From the NCBI RefSeq assembly GCF_020085105.1, contig NC_058056.1, forward strand, positions 11,840,929 to 11,904,928: a DNA stretch of 64,000 bases, in the 5' to 3' direction. Shown here one piece after another: positions 15,741 through 34,045 of the stretch. The position numbers were made by a program, and so were the translations under genes. The DNA is from Siniperca chuatsi (Eukaryota > Chordata > Actinopteri > Centrarchiformes > Sinipercidae). Each line of letters begins with the position of its first letter. The stretch's first letter is position 1. A model generated the notes under the pieces. It had not been told where the DNA came from. It saw only the letters and a list, made by a program, of their open reading frames with translations, and did no database searches.

Positions 15741-17990
15741 ACAGCTACTGGTAGAGAGTTGCTATGGCAATGTCTCAGATTGTAACTCTCTGAACTTTTC
15801 AAAAGTAATTTCCCTCTCGTTTGCTCCTCTTTTTTTCTCTTTTTTATGGTTTGTTTTATTTAGTTTTTTTTAAACTCAGACGTTTTGTTGTATGATAGTG
15901 CCGGAGGAGAGACATGAACACAAAGTTTTTCATTGTTTACCTGTTTCCATTTAATGTTTGTTTCAGTTGCGTAGTTGGCAGTTGAGGTCCTAGTGACATA
16001 AACCTAACAAAGGAACAAGAGTGATATTTGATGGTTATCGTTTCAGTTAATTGTTCCTGAGCAAAATGTGATTGTGGCGATAAACTCTTCTCACGTAGGC
16101 TGCATTTTAAAAGTCCTTCATGACTGGACAAAAATTATTCATAATGCCTCAGTGTAACTTTACTATAACTAGAATAGATTTAGTTGCAAACTCAAACACC
16201 CTGAGCTGTTTTGATTTAAAAACAAAAGTCCCATATATTTGTTTATACTACAATACAAATCTACTCTTGTGTAAAGTCATAGAATCTCCTAAAATACTAT
16301 TGAAATCCATTTGACAAAGCAAAATGCTTCTATTTTTGCCACCCTTTCCAATTGGTATATTATGATCTGTCGTTTTATTACTTGCAAAATAATCGCTGAT
16401 GATCGACTAATTCTTGTAAAGCTTGAAGGATTAACAATCCTTACTGTGTGTAAGAAAGGCTGCAGCCGACTTAATATTTTGTACATAACCTTTAGGACAA
16501 CTGTGTATGCTTTAAGCCGTGCCGTCTCCAAAATGCATAATGCTTGTGTACCTTTTGGCTAAATAGGATACTAAATATATCCCAAAATGTTTTTCTGCAG
16601 TGCGTGTTTCAATAAAGTTTCTAGTTTCTTTTTAATCAATCTAAACATGGTATTTTGCCTTTGTTGTACCAAAGGAATGCCTTCAGTTTGTGAAAGTGGT
16701 CCTCAGTGGTTTCTCAACGCTGAATAAGTTGTATGTATACACATCAGCCTGAAAAAAAACAACCAAAAACAGTGTTTTGACAAGCTTATCCTCTTCGTCT
16801 GTTTTCAAAACTTATCTAAATGACGCTTGTAATGTCACCTTCAAAAAAAAAACAAATAAAGCTGATCATTCCTTGAGGTAATGTGCTGCCAAATACATGT
16901 TTGACTTGAGAATGATAAAGTGCTTGAACATGTATTGTCATTAACCTTTAGTTAGTGTATCTATTCAAGCTCTCGAGAGCAATGTATCTTCAGCCACTTG
17001 AAATAACTGAATTTCAACAGTATTTCAAATCAAGCTTGCAGGGATCTTACTTGATGCAAAGTCATGCTGGCTGGTTTTTATAAAAGAAAAAAATCGCAGA
17101 GGAGAGGATTCTAAAAGCCTAAAGATCGCCACAAGAAGGTAAAACTAACCCCAACACTCATTTGTTAGATTTTTGTTTTGTTTTTTTCTGTGCAAAACAT
17201 CAAGTTATGCAAGTCATCCAAAACATATCAAAAACATTGAAGTACAAAATTATGCTATCTGTAGTTATTCCGAGCAAAATAAGCCGTACAAAACAATCAG
17301 AAATGGTTGTGATGCAACTCTTGCTCAAATAAAACCAATAATGGTCCTTCATTTCACTCAATACTTAACAATTTCCATCTTGATAATTTCTGTAGAATGT
17401 AGATTAATGAAAATTAGTAGTTGCACTCAAAGCGTTAAAACATCCCATTGGTGGACAAAAGCCCCTCAGCTTGAGTTGCATGATATTTTGTAGTATAAAG
17501 TTAGTGTTGCATGTGTGTTGTCCACTGTGTGCATGTAGGCGCTAGTGTGTCCATGAACTCATTTCTGTTTCTCTTCTTAGGTTGTCAGAGAACTGTGTTG
17601 GTGCAGTTGACACACTGAACTCCAGTTTACCAGACATTCATGGTCAGTTGAAAAGAAAATGCAGACAAGTGATAGCATTGAATTTTGCTGTTGATATTGT
17701 TAAATTCTTCTCTGTCTTTAACAGGTCCATTGAAAGTCCCTGGAAAGAGCAGAGGCCTTGCAGTGTCTCTGAGACTGATTTTGCTTGTTTATCAAAATCC
17801 CTCAAGGGATTTGTCTGGTTTAAACAACAAAGTGTAGAGGGAGCGTTCTCCCTCACTACTGAGAAAATGCTCTGCTCTTCTGAAATATTGCTGTAGCAAG
17901 TTTTTAAAAACATGTTTGTATTGAATGTGTCCGTTTTTACAATATTTTTTTTTAAAAAACACCCTGAAAATAAATTATTTTTAATGTAAA
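15741..17990 (+). other. khdrbs1 3' UTR and downstream transcript-like region
   Basis: AT-rich sequence with a good poly(A) signal at 16611-16616, further AATAAA hexamers near 16855 and 17969, and an acceptor-like CTCTTCTTAG at about 17580. The nearest signal gives a 3' UTR of about 0.9 kb. An alternative, longer or spliced 3' end up to about 17990 is possible but not shown. Confidence 0.45.
16611..16616 (+). terminator. Poly(A) signal of khdrbs1
   Basis: A canonical AATAAA followed by T/G-rich sequence, about 870 bp after the stop codon. Confidence 0.6.
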
Positions 17991-19600
17991 TTGTGGTTTT
18001 ATTCTTAAGTTATAAGAAGTCTGACTTTACATGATGTGATTGGATCACTAAAAGTGGATTGTCTGTATTAGCTGGATTGTCTCTACACAGAATCACCTAT
18101 AGTCACCTATTATGATTCACTGTACGTTGTCTTGTTTGGAATTAAGTCACTTTTCGCTTTTCAAAAAGCACAAGTGAGATTTACCAAAGACAACCTACTG
18201 TAGACTTATTTTCAACTGTATGCCATTTGAAGACCCAGGATAAGCGGGTTTACAGTTCACACAGCATCTAATAACAGACACAGATGAACTGTGCAATTTA
18301 TAAAAAAATAAAAAGTGAAATGAGGTGTTGGGGTGGTTGGACCATGGCAAGTTTTTCACTACATACTGTACCTCCCTGAATACCCAGTTCAGAATTTTAG
18401 CTACCATAGCTGAGCCTGTGGTGGACTTGGGATTTGGAGTCAACTGGGTCAGCAGAAGAGGCCTGGTGCCTGTGGTGAGGCACTACTAGCACCAGTGAGA
18501 GGAAAAAGCCTTTCAATTCTGATCTGTGTCTTTATATCGGCAAAACAAATTGAGATGTATTTCCACTTTTAAATGTGGCCCAAAATATTAGATTCCGCAT
18601 GGCTTTTCCCAGTTTAGTTCCCATATTCCATGCGAGGTAAATGTAAACAAACGTCAGTCAGTATCTAAAACATTATGGATGAAACACTACAACTGCACAG
18701 GTTGCAGCAAACGGATGTTTTTGATACGTTAAAAGCATAATTGTATACATTAATTCTACACTGTACAAAAATACTGTTACAAGAGTCCTGCATTGAAAAT
18801 GTCACTTAAGTAAGAGTAATAAATATAATCAGGAAAACGTATTCAAAGTAAAAGTCCTCAATGCAGAGAAGTGTCCCCTGTGACTGTTGACCTTCACAAT
18901 GCTTTTTGTCCAACCAAAAGTACAAAATTCTAAATTATTAAAAATACATTTAAATTAGTAAAAATGATAAGCAGCAAATTTTCACATTTGAGAAGCTGGA
19001 ATCATGAAATGTTTTTGCATGAAAAATGACAAACGATTATCAAAATAGTTGTAATTAGTAATAGTATAAATAGTAATTAATTTTCTGTCGATCAACTTAT
19101 TGATATTCAACTAATCGTTTCAGCTGCAACGTTACTTGTATATACTGTTGCGTAAGTTAGTTTAATTTATAACAAAACATAATTTATTATCTTTGTATGT
19201 TTTGTGCAAAAATCTTAATTTGTGAAGTAACTAGTAACTAAAGCTGTCAAATATTTGTAGAATACAGTTAAAAGTACAATATTTCCCTCTGACTTAGAGG
19301 AGTAGAAGTACCAAGTGGCAGGAAAAGAAAAGACTCAAGTAAAGTACAAGTACCTCAAACTTGTACTTAAGTACAGTACTTGAGCAAACATTATATACAG
19401 TTGCAACAGCCTAGATTTGTTAAAAAAAGGTCACTTTTATGATCCTGCAGTTGTATTACAAAGAAACATAAACATGTGCAAGTATATTCTCTATCATCAA
19501 AACACACTGCTTTCCTTTCTTGTTGCGGCTGTCTGAATATCGGCGGAATGTCCCTTTAAATGACTCTCCTCCCACAGGTCGCTAACATATCCGCGCCCCC
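17991..19600. other. Intergenic DNA between khdrbs1 and tmem39b
   Basis: Apart from the degraded hAT-type element I see no gene or RNA. The last ~80 bp become GC-richer and lead into the tmem39b 5' region. Confidence 0.5.
18850..19128. mobile_element. Degraded 'GCTGCAAC' hAT-type element
   Basis: Shares with the copies at 32485-32760 and 57791-58131 the internal words GTCCAACCAA and TTCACATTTGAGAAGCTGGA, the segment ACGATTATCAAAATAGTTG, and an end reading CTAATCGTTTCAGCTGCAAC. The left end is not clear and no target duplication was seen, so this is the oldest of the three copies. Confidence 0.6.
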
Positions 19601-19759
19601 ATCTATCAGCGGCTAGTTTCACATCAACAATGACTGTCTTCGCTGATTTCATAGAAAAACACGCCAGTATTTCAATAAATATTTTGAAAATGTTTTGCGT
19701 TTAACTTATTATCAATGCAACAGAGCAGCATCTAACGCAGACAACAGACGCCGCCACTG
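19600..19759 (+). promoter_or_regulatory. Probable first, non-coding exon and promoter of tmem39b
   Basis: A GC-richer stretch ends with a good donor (CCACTG|GTAAGC at 19759/19760), about 800 bp before the coding start. The family often has a non-coding first exon. The transcription start cannot be placed. Confidence 0.5.
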
Positions 19760-20542
19760 GTAAGCTTACATTTTCTTGTCTAGCCTGTTTGATAGGTTGG
19801 TTGGAAGCTACCTAGCTGGCCAGAGAGACTGTTAGCCTAGGCCTCAATCTTTGTATTTAATCAAGCATGGTCTTGGCGGACACATTGGAGACCGTCGCTC
19901 ATTGTGTTCGTCCACGTTGTTTTCGCCGTCTGCCTCATGTCCCAGATTGAAACGGCTCTCATGAGCTATTTGACCCGGGAAGAGAGAAAATGATGTAGCT
20001 ATTAAGCTAGCTTGTAATGTCAGCTTCCGCAAAACTTGCACCATATTAAGGGATGCTATGCAGCTAGTGCAAACTTGTTTAACGCTAGCTGTTTGTGATG
20101 CATATTTATGAGGGAGAGTTTTTGCAGATCATATGATCTAGTTGGCCGTGCACGTGCTTAGTTGGCAAAAAAATAAATAACCTTGTTTGGCAACAAAAAA
20201 AAAAGAATTTAAGATTGCAAAGATGTATTTTTTGTTGTGTTTGTTATGACACCACTCCTTTTATTATCAGCTCTGTGTCTAATCCAATCACTGACCAAAA
20301 TATAATTTCATTACTAACTGTAGGTTGATGCTGTGCCAGTAAATTCTATCCTACGTGACACATATCACAGACTCATTGAAATAATTTACACCCATTACTC
20401 AAGACATATCATTACATATTTTGTTGGATGTTCCAGGTTCAGCCCTCCCAGTCACAATGTGTCTGACCTGCTCTCTTCTTGTAAAAAGGTATAAGAACAA
20501 GGAGAGAAATCATAAAACTAGACACACAGCTGGGAGAAGTGA

Positions 20543-24624
<4,082 letters not shown>

Positions 24625-24740
24625 ACTTGAGTTATTATCGGTCGCATTCACTTAGGAACAACACAAACATGCCTAAGAGCTCTGTATTTTTTTCTACCAA
24701 CTGCATTTTGTGTCATGTTTTTGTTCTGATCTGCCATAAT

Positions 24741-24746
24741 AATAAA
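24741..24746 (+). terminator. Poly(A) signal of tmem39b
   Basis: Canonical AATAAA 117 bp after the stop codon. Confidence 0.65.
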
Positions 24747-24779
24747 AATAAATATTTTTGTATTACTTTAAAGGTTTGC

Positions 24780-26200
24780 TTTAGTTTTATTTGGTTCTAA
24801 AATATGTTTTCCATTCTGACCACAAGAGGCCTCTGTGTTTCAAAAATGAAACAATTTCTCAGCAAATAGGTGTAAATGTCAGTTGACAAGGTGCACTAAT
24901 TGACTCTTCATTGCTGTGAACTTTTAATGTTTTACCATTTCTGAATTAAAATATTTAATGGGTTTTTCCAGCTATTTAGGATTGATATGGAAGTATTGGC
25001 ATTGAAGTATTTTACTTGTAAAACCATCAAACTGAACTGAAGTGCTTTGACAATTTAAAAAAAAAGCTGTTGCTCAAATTCAGTTGCTCATTTTTAGATT
25101 TAAAGATTTTAAAAAGATAAGTAAAAGAAATTGCTCAAATTGGATTAGTGACCACCAGACATCCGGGCTGCCCAATCTATCACACCTATCAGGTTCTGTC
25201 AGTCTTGTTCCAAAGAAAGAGAAGTTCAGATTTTTGAAATTGCAAAACTTTAAATTACTAAAAAGACAGATATTCCAGCCACATAAATTTAGATGGATGG
25301 TTTTTACAGTGCTATAAATTCAGTGGTGTTGAAATTTCAATCCTGAGTATTCAGTAGTTAAAATAAAATTTGACAAACAGATATTCAGTTGTTTATGAAA
25401 CTCATATTGTCATGGCATTTTTCTGCATCCATAGTATCGCACTTTTCATAAAGCTGTGGGACGTACCTGAGACAGATTTAAAAAAGGTCAATCCGATGCA
25501 AAAAAAAAATGCTGGATCATTCAATTCCCATAATACAAGCCAATATCAATTTATTTTAGACCCTTCCTGGCTGGTAAACATCCACTTCTTTCAAACTCCA
25601 TCCCTTTAGTTTGTGAGGAAGTCTCCAAGCCCAAGCTGAGATAACCCTGCTGACATCATCAGTTATTTTCTCTGTGGAAAGCTCCCTGCAGAACCACAGA
25701 AGAAGAGGTGTCCCTGCTCTGTTAGAAGTTTCTTTCCTTTTTCCCCCCATTGAATGTTTTCCTTATCCTGTTGAGGGTTAGGGTAGAGGGTGTTGTATAG
25801 CCTACTGTACATTTTGACTCGACAGAAGACAACCTTAAACGGGTCTTCATGTGTCAAATCCTCTTTAAGTTACAAGGAAAGCCACTAATAGAGGTTTCCC
25901 ATGTTTACCAACAACATATCAACAACAGTCCTACCCTATTATGTACAGCACGCAACACCTAATTATTAAATAAAATATTTGGTACTACTATACTTCGAGA
26001 CTTCAAGACATGAAAGGGACTGAGAGGGAGAGGCGGGCTTGAGCGACTCAGCGACTATCTATCACTCAGTGCTGACTGTCTTACTTCAAGATGTCAGTGA
26101 CAGCGATGAGCACTGGAAAGAAAGATGGAGAACACTGGCGCCACCATGTGGCCTGTTTGTAGTTACTGCAGGTCCTGAGTAACTGTAACGCTAAACCCTC
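24780..26200. other. Intergenic DNA between tmem39b and ccdc28b
   Basis: AT-rich, with no gene, RNA or repeat that I can assign. It ends at the TATA-type promoter of the ccdc28b 5' region. Confidence 0.5.
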
Positions 26201-26205
26201 TAGGC

Positions 26206-26213
26206 TATAAAAG
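26206..26213 (+). promoter_or_regulatory. TATA box upstream of ccdc28b
   Basis: TATAAAAG followed by GGG. It is placed about 350 bp before a good splice donor (GATTCG|GTAAGTC at 26561/26562), which suggests a TATA-driven non-coding first exon of roughly 26236-26561. Confidence 0.5.
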
Positions 26214-26235
26214 GGGATATAAGTATAGTTGTAAA

Positions 26236-26561
26236 GAACCATCATCAGCTGATCAGTGTCCAGCAGTACACACGCAGCACCCTGTTCTCCGCACCGTAAA
26301 GGCTGCTGCTCTGCTGGCACACGGCGGGGCGGACTGGCCCTTTAAGAAGGATAAAGACTACTCCGCACGAGCCGAGCGCATCGATGCCGCGCTTTGCATT
26401 TTATCGGTAATTCACACTGGTGCTGCAGGGATAATTCAACACCACCGTGATTTATAAAGGCCAATGCATATGACTTAAGTGTACTTCAACGTTTTAAGTG
26501 GCAGGAGGAGAAATGTGACGCTGTGCCCAGCCGGTTTGCTCTCCGGTGCGTAATTGATTCG
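26236..26561 (+). other. Probable non-coding first exon of ccdc28b
   Basis: GC-richer sequence between the TATA box and a consensus donor. The next acceptors are at 27690 (TTTTTTTGCAG) and 27807 (TTGTTTTCAG), ahead of the coding start at 27883. Assignment to ccdc28b is by position only. Confidence 0.4.
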
Positions 26562-27882
26562 GTAAGTCTTATTTGTGTCATTCGTAGACGATGCATCTAT
26601 CTACACGTCTTCTCTCCCACTGAATTTAAGAACATGGTGTAACAAACTGCTGTCTGCATATTGGTCTTTCATCCGCTTTTCTGCAGTATTGATGGAATCC
26701 AAGTAAAGAAGGATTTCAGTGTATAAAGTTGCCTTTGTGTATTACTGTAGTGGCCATCTTTGGATTCTACTTTGAACGGAGGCTGGCGCAGTGTTATGGA
26801 AATGACAGCTATTATAATAGTAATTTCTTCCATTGTAAAAGGATACAGTGTTATTTAGGCTCAGTGCCGAGATCATAGTGACATTAATGCACTCACTTGG
26901 TCTGTTGATATAACAATAAACTCTACTGCTGTAATTGGGAGAAGATACGGATATCACTGCATAACTGCTAAGAGCCTAATATAAAACACCACATTTATAA
27001 GTCAACAGCAAACGAGAAACAATTGCAATCCAATACAAGTCCTGTAATAATTTTAATATAAAAGTATTTGCATTTATTGCAAGGCATTTCTATTTCATTG
27101 GATTGCTTCACACTGAAAATGTGTTTATTCTGGTCACTGAGTTTAAATAGATAAGAGTAAGGCCTTTGAACTCCACTATCCTACCATAGAGAAGTCTCAA
27201 TAATAATGCAGCATATTGATTTTCTCCTTCAGCCATTTGTCTGAACGCTATGTTCATTTGGTCCATTTGTACAACATACAGTAGGACTCATGTTCTGCAT
27301 CTTGGTGTCTGTCATTCATGTAGTAAAAGATGAAAACAAAGCCTACTGCTACTGTTTGATTGGCTGCTGGAAAATGTCCTCAAACCAGTAATTCGCCTCC
27401 CTTCACTTCACACATATTCTCTAAGGTCTAAAAATATCTTTCCAGGCAGCTGTTTCACTCCCACTTTTTACACCAGGGAAGCATTATGAAAAAACAACTA
27501 GAAAATGGCTTTCTATTAAAAAATTTCATCTAAATGCAATCCCATTTAGGTGGGCAGATCAGTGTTATACTCTTCCTCACTGTCACTTAATTTTAAAATG
27601 CAATAGCACATAGATTTTTCTGTGACATTGTTGTGATTACCTGGGAATGCTGTTAAACTAATGAAAGCATCACTGTTTATTTTTTTGCAGAGTGGAGAAT
27701 TTTGAGCTGCAGCACTAATTTAGGCACAGTCCGGATCCTCCACAGGGCCCTTGTTTGAGGGAGGGGAAGACTGCTGGTTTTGAACTTCCTACCTTTGTTG
27801 TTTTCAGGACATCCTGAACACCAGCCAGGCAGTGCCCCCTCATCTTACCCCAGAGAGCTTCGCTTAAAAGATAAAAATAATA

Positions 27883-31087
<3,205 letters not shown>

Positions 31088-33040
31088 CAAAGTGAGGTGC
31101 GGAGGACGGCAACCACACACTCATCTTCTCCCAACATCTAACCAGTCCAGGTTGCCATGGCATTAATCCAGCTGCCTTAGTAACAGAACGGAAAGATCCA
31201 CAGGAGGAGGGGCCATTTTTCCATTTGGTCAGCGAAGCCGAGGGAACAATACAGTAAAGCATGCAGAGCATTAAATGAACACTCAACCAAAATCATAAAC
31301 CCCTCATTCATGGCACAAGAAATGATCAGAGGGTTTACTGAACAGTTGTGTTAGAGGAAATATGTTGTTTTAAAGTTTTCAGCATGGTCTTGGCTCCAGT
31401 TATTAGTTACATCATTTGGTAACAAATAACTGAATCCAGGTGTAGTCTTTGCTTCTCTATTTGTGTTCACAAAAAAGCACATTTCATGACAGTTTAAGAA
31501 CTAGAATTTCATATTATGGCTTGTCTTTTGCATAATTTCAGAAGGTATTTGTCTCTGTTAGCAAAGGTAAGAATTTGCCATTCTTGAGTAGCAAAGATAT
31601 TTGGCCCTTGTCGACAATGCCACTGTGGTTAGCTCAGAACTTTTTAAAAGGGAGTTTTCACTTTTGCTATTATTCTGAATACACTCCCTCATTTTTATAT
31701 CTTTGCTCTTAAAGTTTAATACTGGAAAACAGACTGGATTTAATAAACGCAGGGTGAACATTTGTTATAACTGTGCATTTTAAAGGGACTATGTGAGGAG
31801 ACCTAATGTACAAAATGTATGTTTGATTAACTTACATATGGTTTATGGTTACAATGGTTTATTTGTTTTGCCAATGTGCAGTCCTACTGTATTTGTTGAC
31901 ACTGATGGTTTAACATAACTTGAGTTGGAGGATTTTGTCAGTGCTTTATCAGGATTGCCTTTAGACTTTGTTTTTGTGAAGGCCCAGTAGCAGCATCCCT
32001 CCAAGTGCAAGCTAGTCCATCCTGCTACTGCAATGCTGTAAAATCACTTACTGTAACATGTAGGTCACAGGGACTCCGTCCAGTCTGACATTCACTTGTC
32101 TCTCATTACACTTTGTTGGACAGCACATCCACAGAGTAATGCAGCTGGCAAAATCTCTGTACAGTACAATTTCAAAATGGCAGCTACTTTCATAGTTAAA
32201 AGTTTAGGCGGGGGAAATTATGATTTGCATTGTATTTAATTCCAAACTTGGTAGCGATGTACCTTGGCCATAATATTCAATCCCTGAAAAGCCAATTAAA
32301 ATCATATTAGTGATCAATCTGAAACATCAAAGCATGTCAAAACATTGGTGCATTCAATGAAATGTAATATAAGTCTTTTTTACTGCTTGCTAAGCCTACC
32401 TCTTTTCTAAGGCCTTGACCTGGATCGCCTCTACAGTGACATAATACATTTCTTATTCTGGTTACTCTGTCAGATCCTTCACAGTAGGGCCGCAACTAAC
32501 AATTATTTTCATTATCGATTAATCTGCAGATTATTTTCTTGATTCATCAGAAAATACTGAAAAATATACATCCCAGTTTCCAAGGCGATGTTTTCAAATG
32601 TTTTGTTTTGTCCAACCAACATTCCTAAACCCAAAGATATTCAGTTTACAATTATATAAAACTGAGAATTTGGGCATTATTTTCTTTAAAAAAAACTTTA
32701 AACAAGTAATACATTTTCAAAATAGTTGCAGATTAATGTTGACTAATCGTTGCAGCTCTACTTCACAGTCTGCTATTTTCTGTTATTTTACATACATAAG
32801 AGGGGCAAACCATTAGCTTTACAGTCAAAACAGAAAACAAGAATCCCATGTGTATTCAGTAAATGCACCCATTAATAAAGGTATTAGGTAACTTAAAAGG
32901 CATATAATGTGTGTTTCTTGGATTTCATTTTGAAAAACAGTAAAATGTAACTGACAAGTTTAGACATGAATAGCTGTGGTCAATTCCCTTTTACCCCATT
33001 TCCAGTCCCATTAAAATTTGAATGAGGCACCTGGAAGTTA
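31088..33040. other. ccdc28b 3' UTR and intergenic DNA; junction of two synteny blocks
   Basis: The ccdc28b 3' UTR probably ends after AATAAA at 31742-31747. The rest, up to the togaram1 3' end, holds one hAT-type element (32485-32760) and no gene. Left of it all genes belong with human 1p35, right of it with human 14q21-q23. Confidence 0.6.
32485..32760. mobile_element. Non-autonomous hAT-type element ('GCTGCAAC' family) with perfect target duplication
   Basis: It starts TAGGGCCGCAACTAACAATT and ends GATTAATGTTGACTAATCGT plus TGCAGCTCTA, so the termini are inverted repeats of the form TAGRGCYGCAAC. An exact 8-bp direct repeat, CTTCACAG, flanks it at 32477-32484 and 32761-32768. The length is 276 bp, with no coding capacity. 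Confidence 0.92.
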
Positions 33041-33060
33041 GCGTTACAGAAATAAAACAC

Positions 33061-33066
33061 TTTATT
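33061..33066 (-). terminator. Poly(A) signal of togaram1
   Basis: AATAAA on the minus strand (TTTATT on plus), about 980 bp after the togaram1 stop. The AT-rich stretch between is taken as its 3' UTR. Confidence 0.55.
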
Positions 33067-34045
33067 TATATATCAATCTGTCTTTGCTTCTTGTTCACAA
33101 ACAATTTCAATATAATTTAACAATAGATCAGTAAAAAGGCTACTTGAAGACTGGCACTATACTGAGACAGAATCAGATCTGGGCCTTCACTGTTTCTCAG
33201 GCAACTGCTGGAGTAAAACTCAACTCCTTTTCCTTTCACGCTGTCCCCATCCAGGAGAACTGGTTCGAACCCAACCTTCATCTAGGCATCGGTGTACATA
33301 TATATCTTCTTAACAAAAATATACACTATTTTGATCCTGCCAGTTAATTTTGGTCATGCAAAAAAGAAAAAAGACAGACGGTACCAACAGCACATCATTA
33401 ACAGGACTTTTAAACCATTACACAATAGATAAATTATATACTGTACCATCATACATCATATGATTACAGATTAAGCTAATACTGTGCAAATACACATTTG
33501 AGCTGTACAAAAGTATTTTGTACTATTTTTGTTAATCTCAATTCACAAATCTTCAAAACAACAACATAAGACATTTTGAAAATATCACATCACATTTGAT
33601 GAAACAGCAAAAATATACATCTTTCAGGTCCCTGTCTTCTTCCCTGTGTTTTTGTGCATTTAAATTTTACATTCTACAATAGTGTCTCTGATTTGTCTAC
33701 AGTACATGTTTAGATTATGAAAAAAAGCAATGACAAACATGGGATGGTAAAATGTAAAACTCATGAAGTCTATCATGATAATGAGCTACCTTTTCAAAGT
33801 GCAAAGAGAGCAGGTTGAGTATGTGTAAGACCTGATGTCAGTATGTTAAAATTGTCCATGCTTCTGTACCAGAGGAAATCTCACTGAGATAAGAATAAGA
33901 GCTCCTAATTTTTAAGGACTTTCTCTTTATTGATATAAAAGTGCAGGCACTATAAGAAATGTAGAACATCTCTGTCTTCAAGTACGGTCAGTGTTAATGT
34001 TCTTCTCTTCCAACATCTGGTTGTGTTTGGACTTGTGATTTACCT

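Noticed and set aside
33250-33285. GGTTCGAACCC, resembling a tRNA B box
   Set aside because: No A box, acceptor stem or anticodon arm can be placed upstream.
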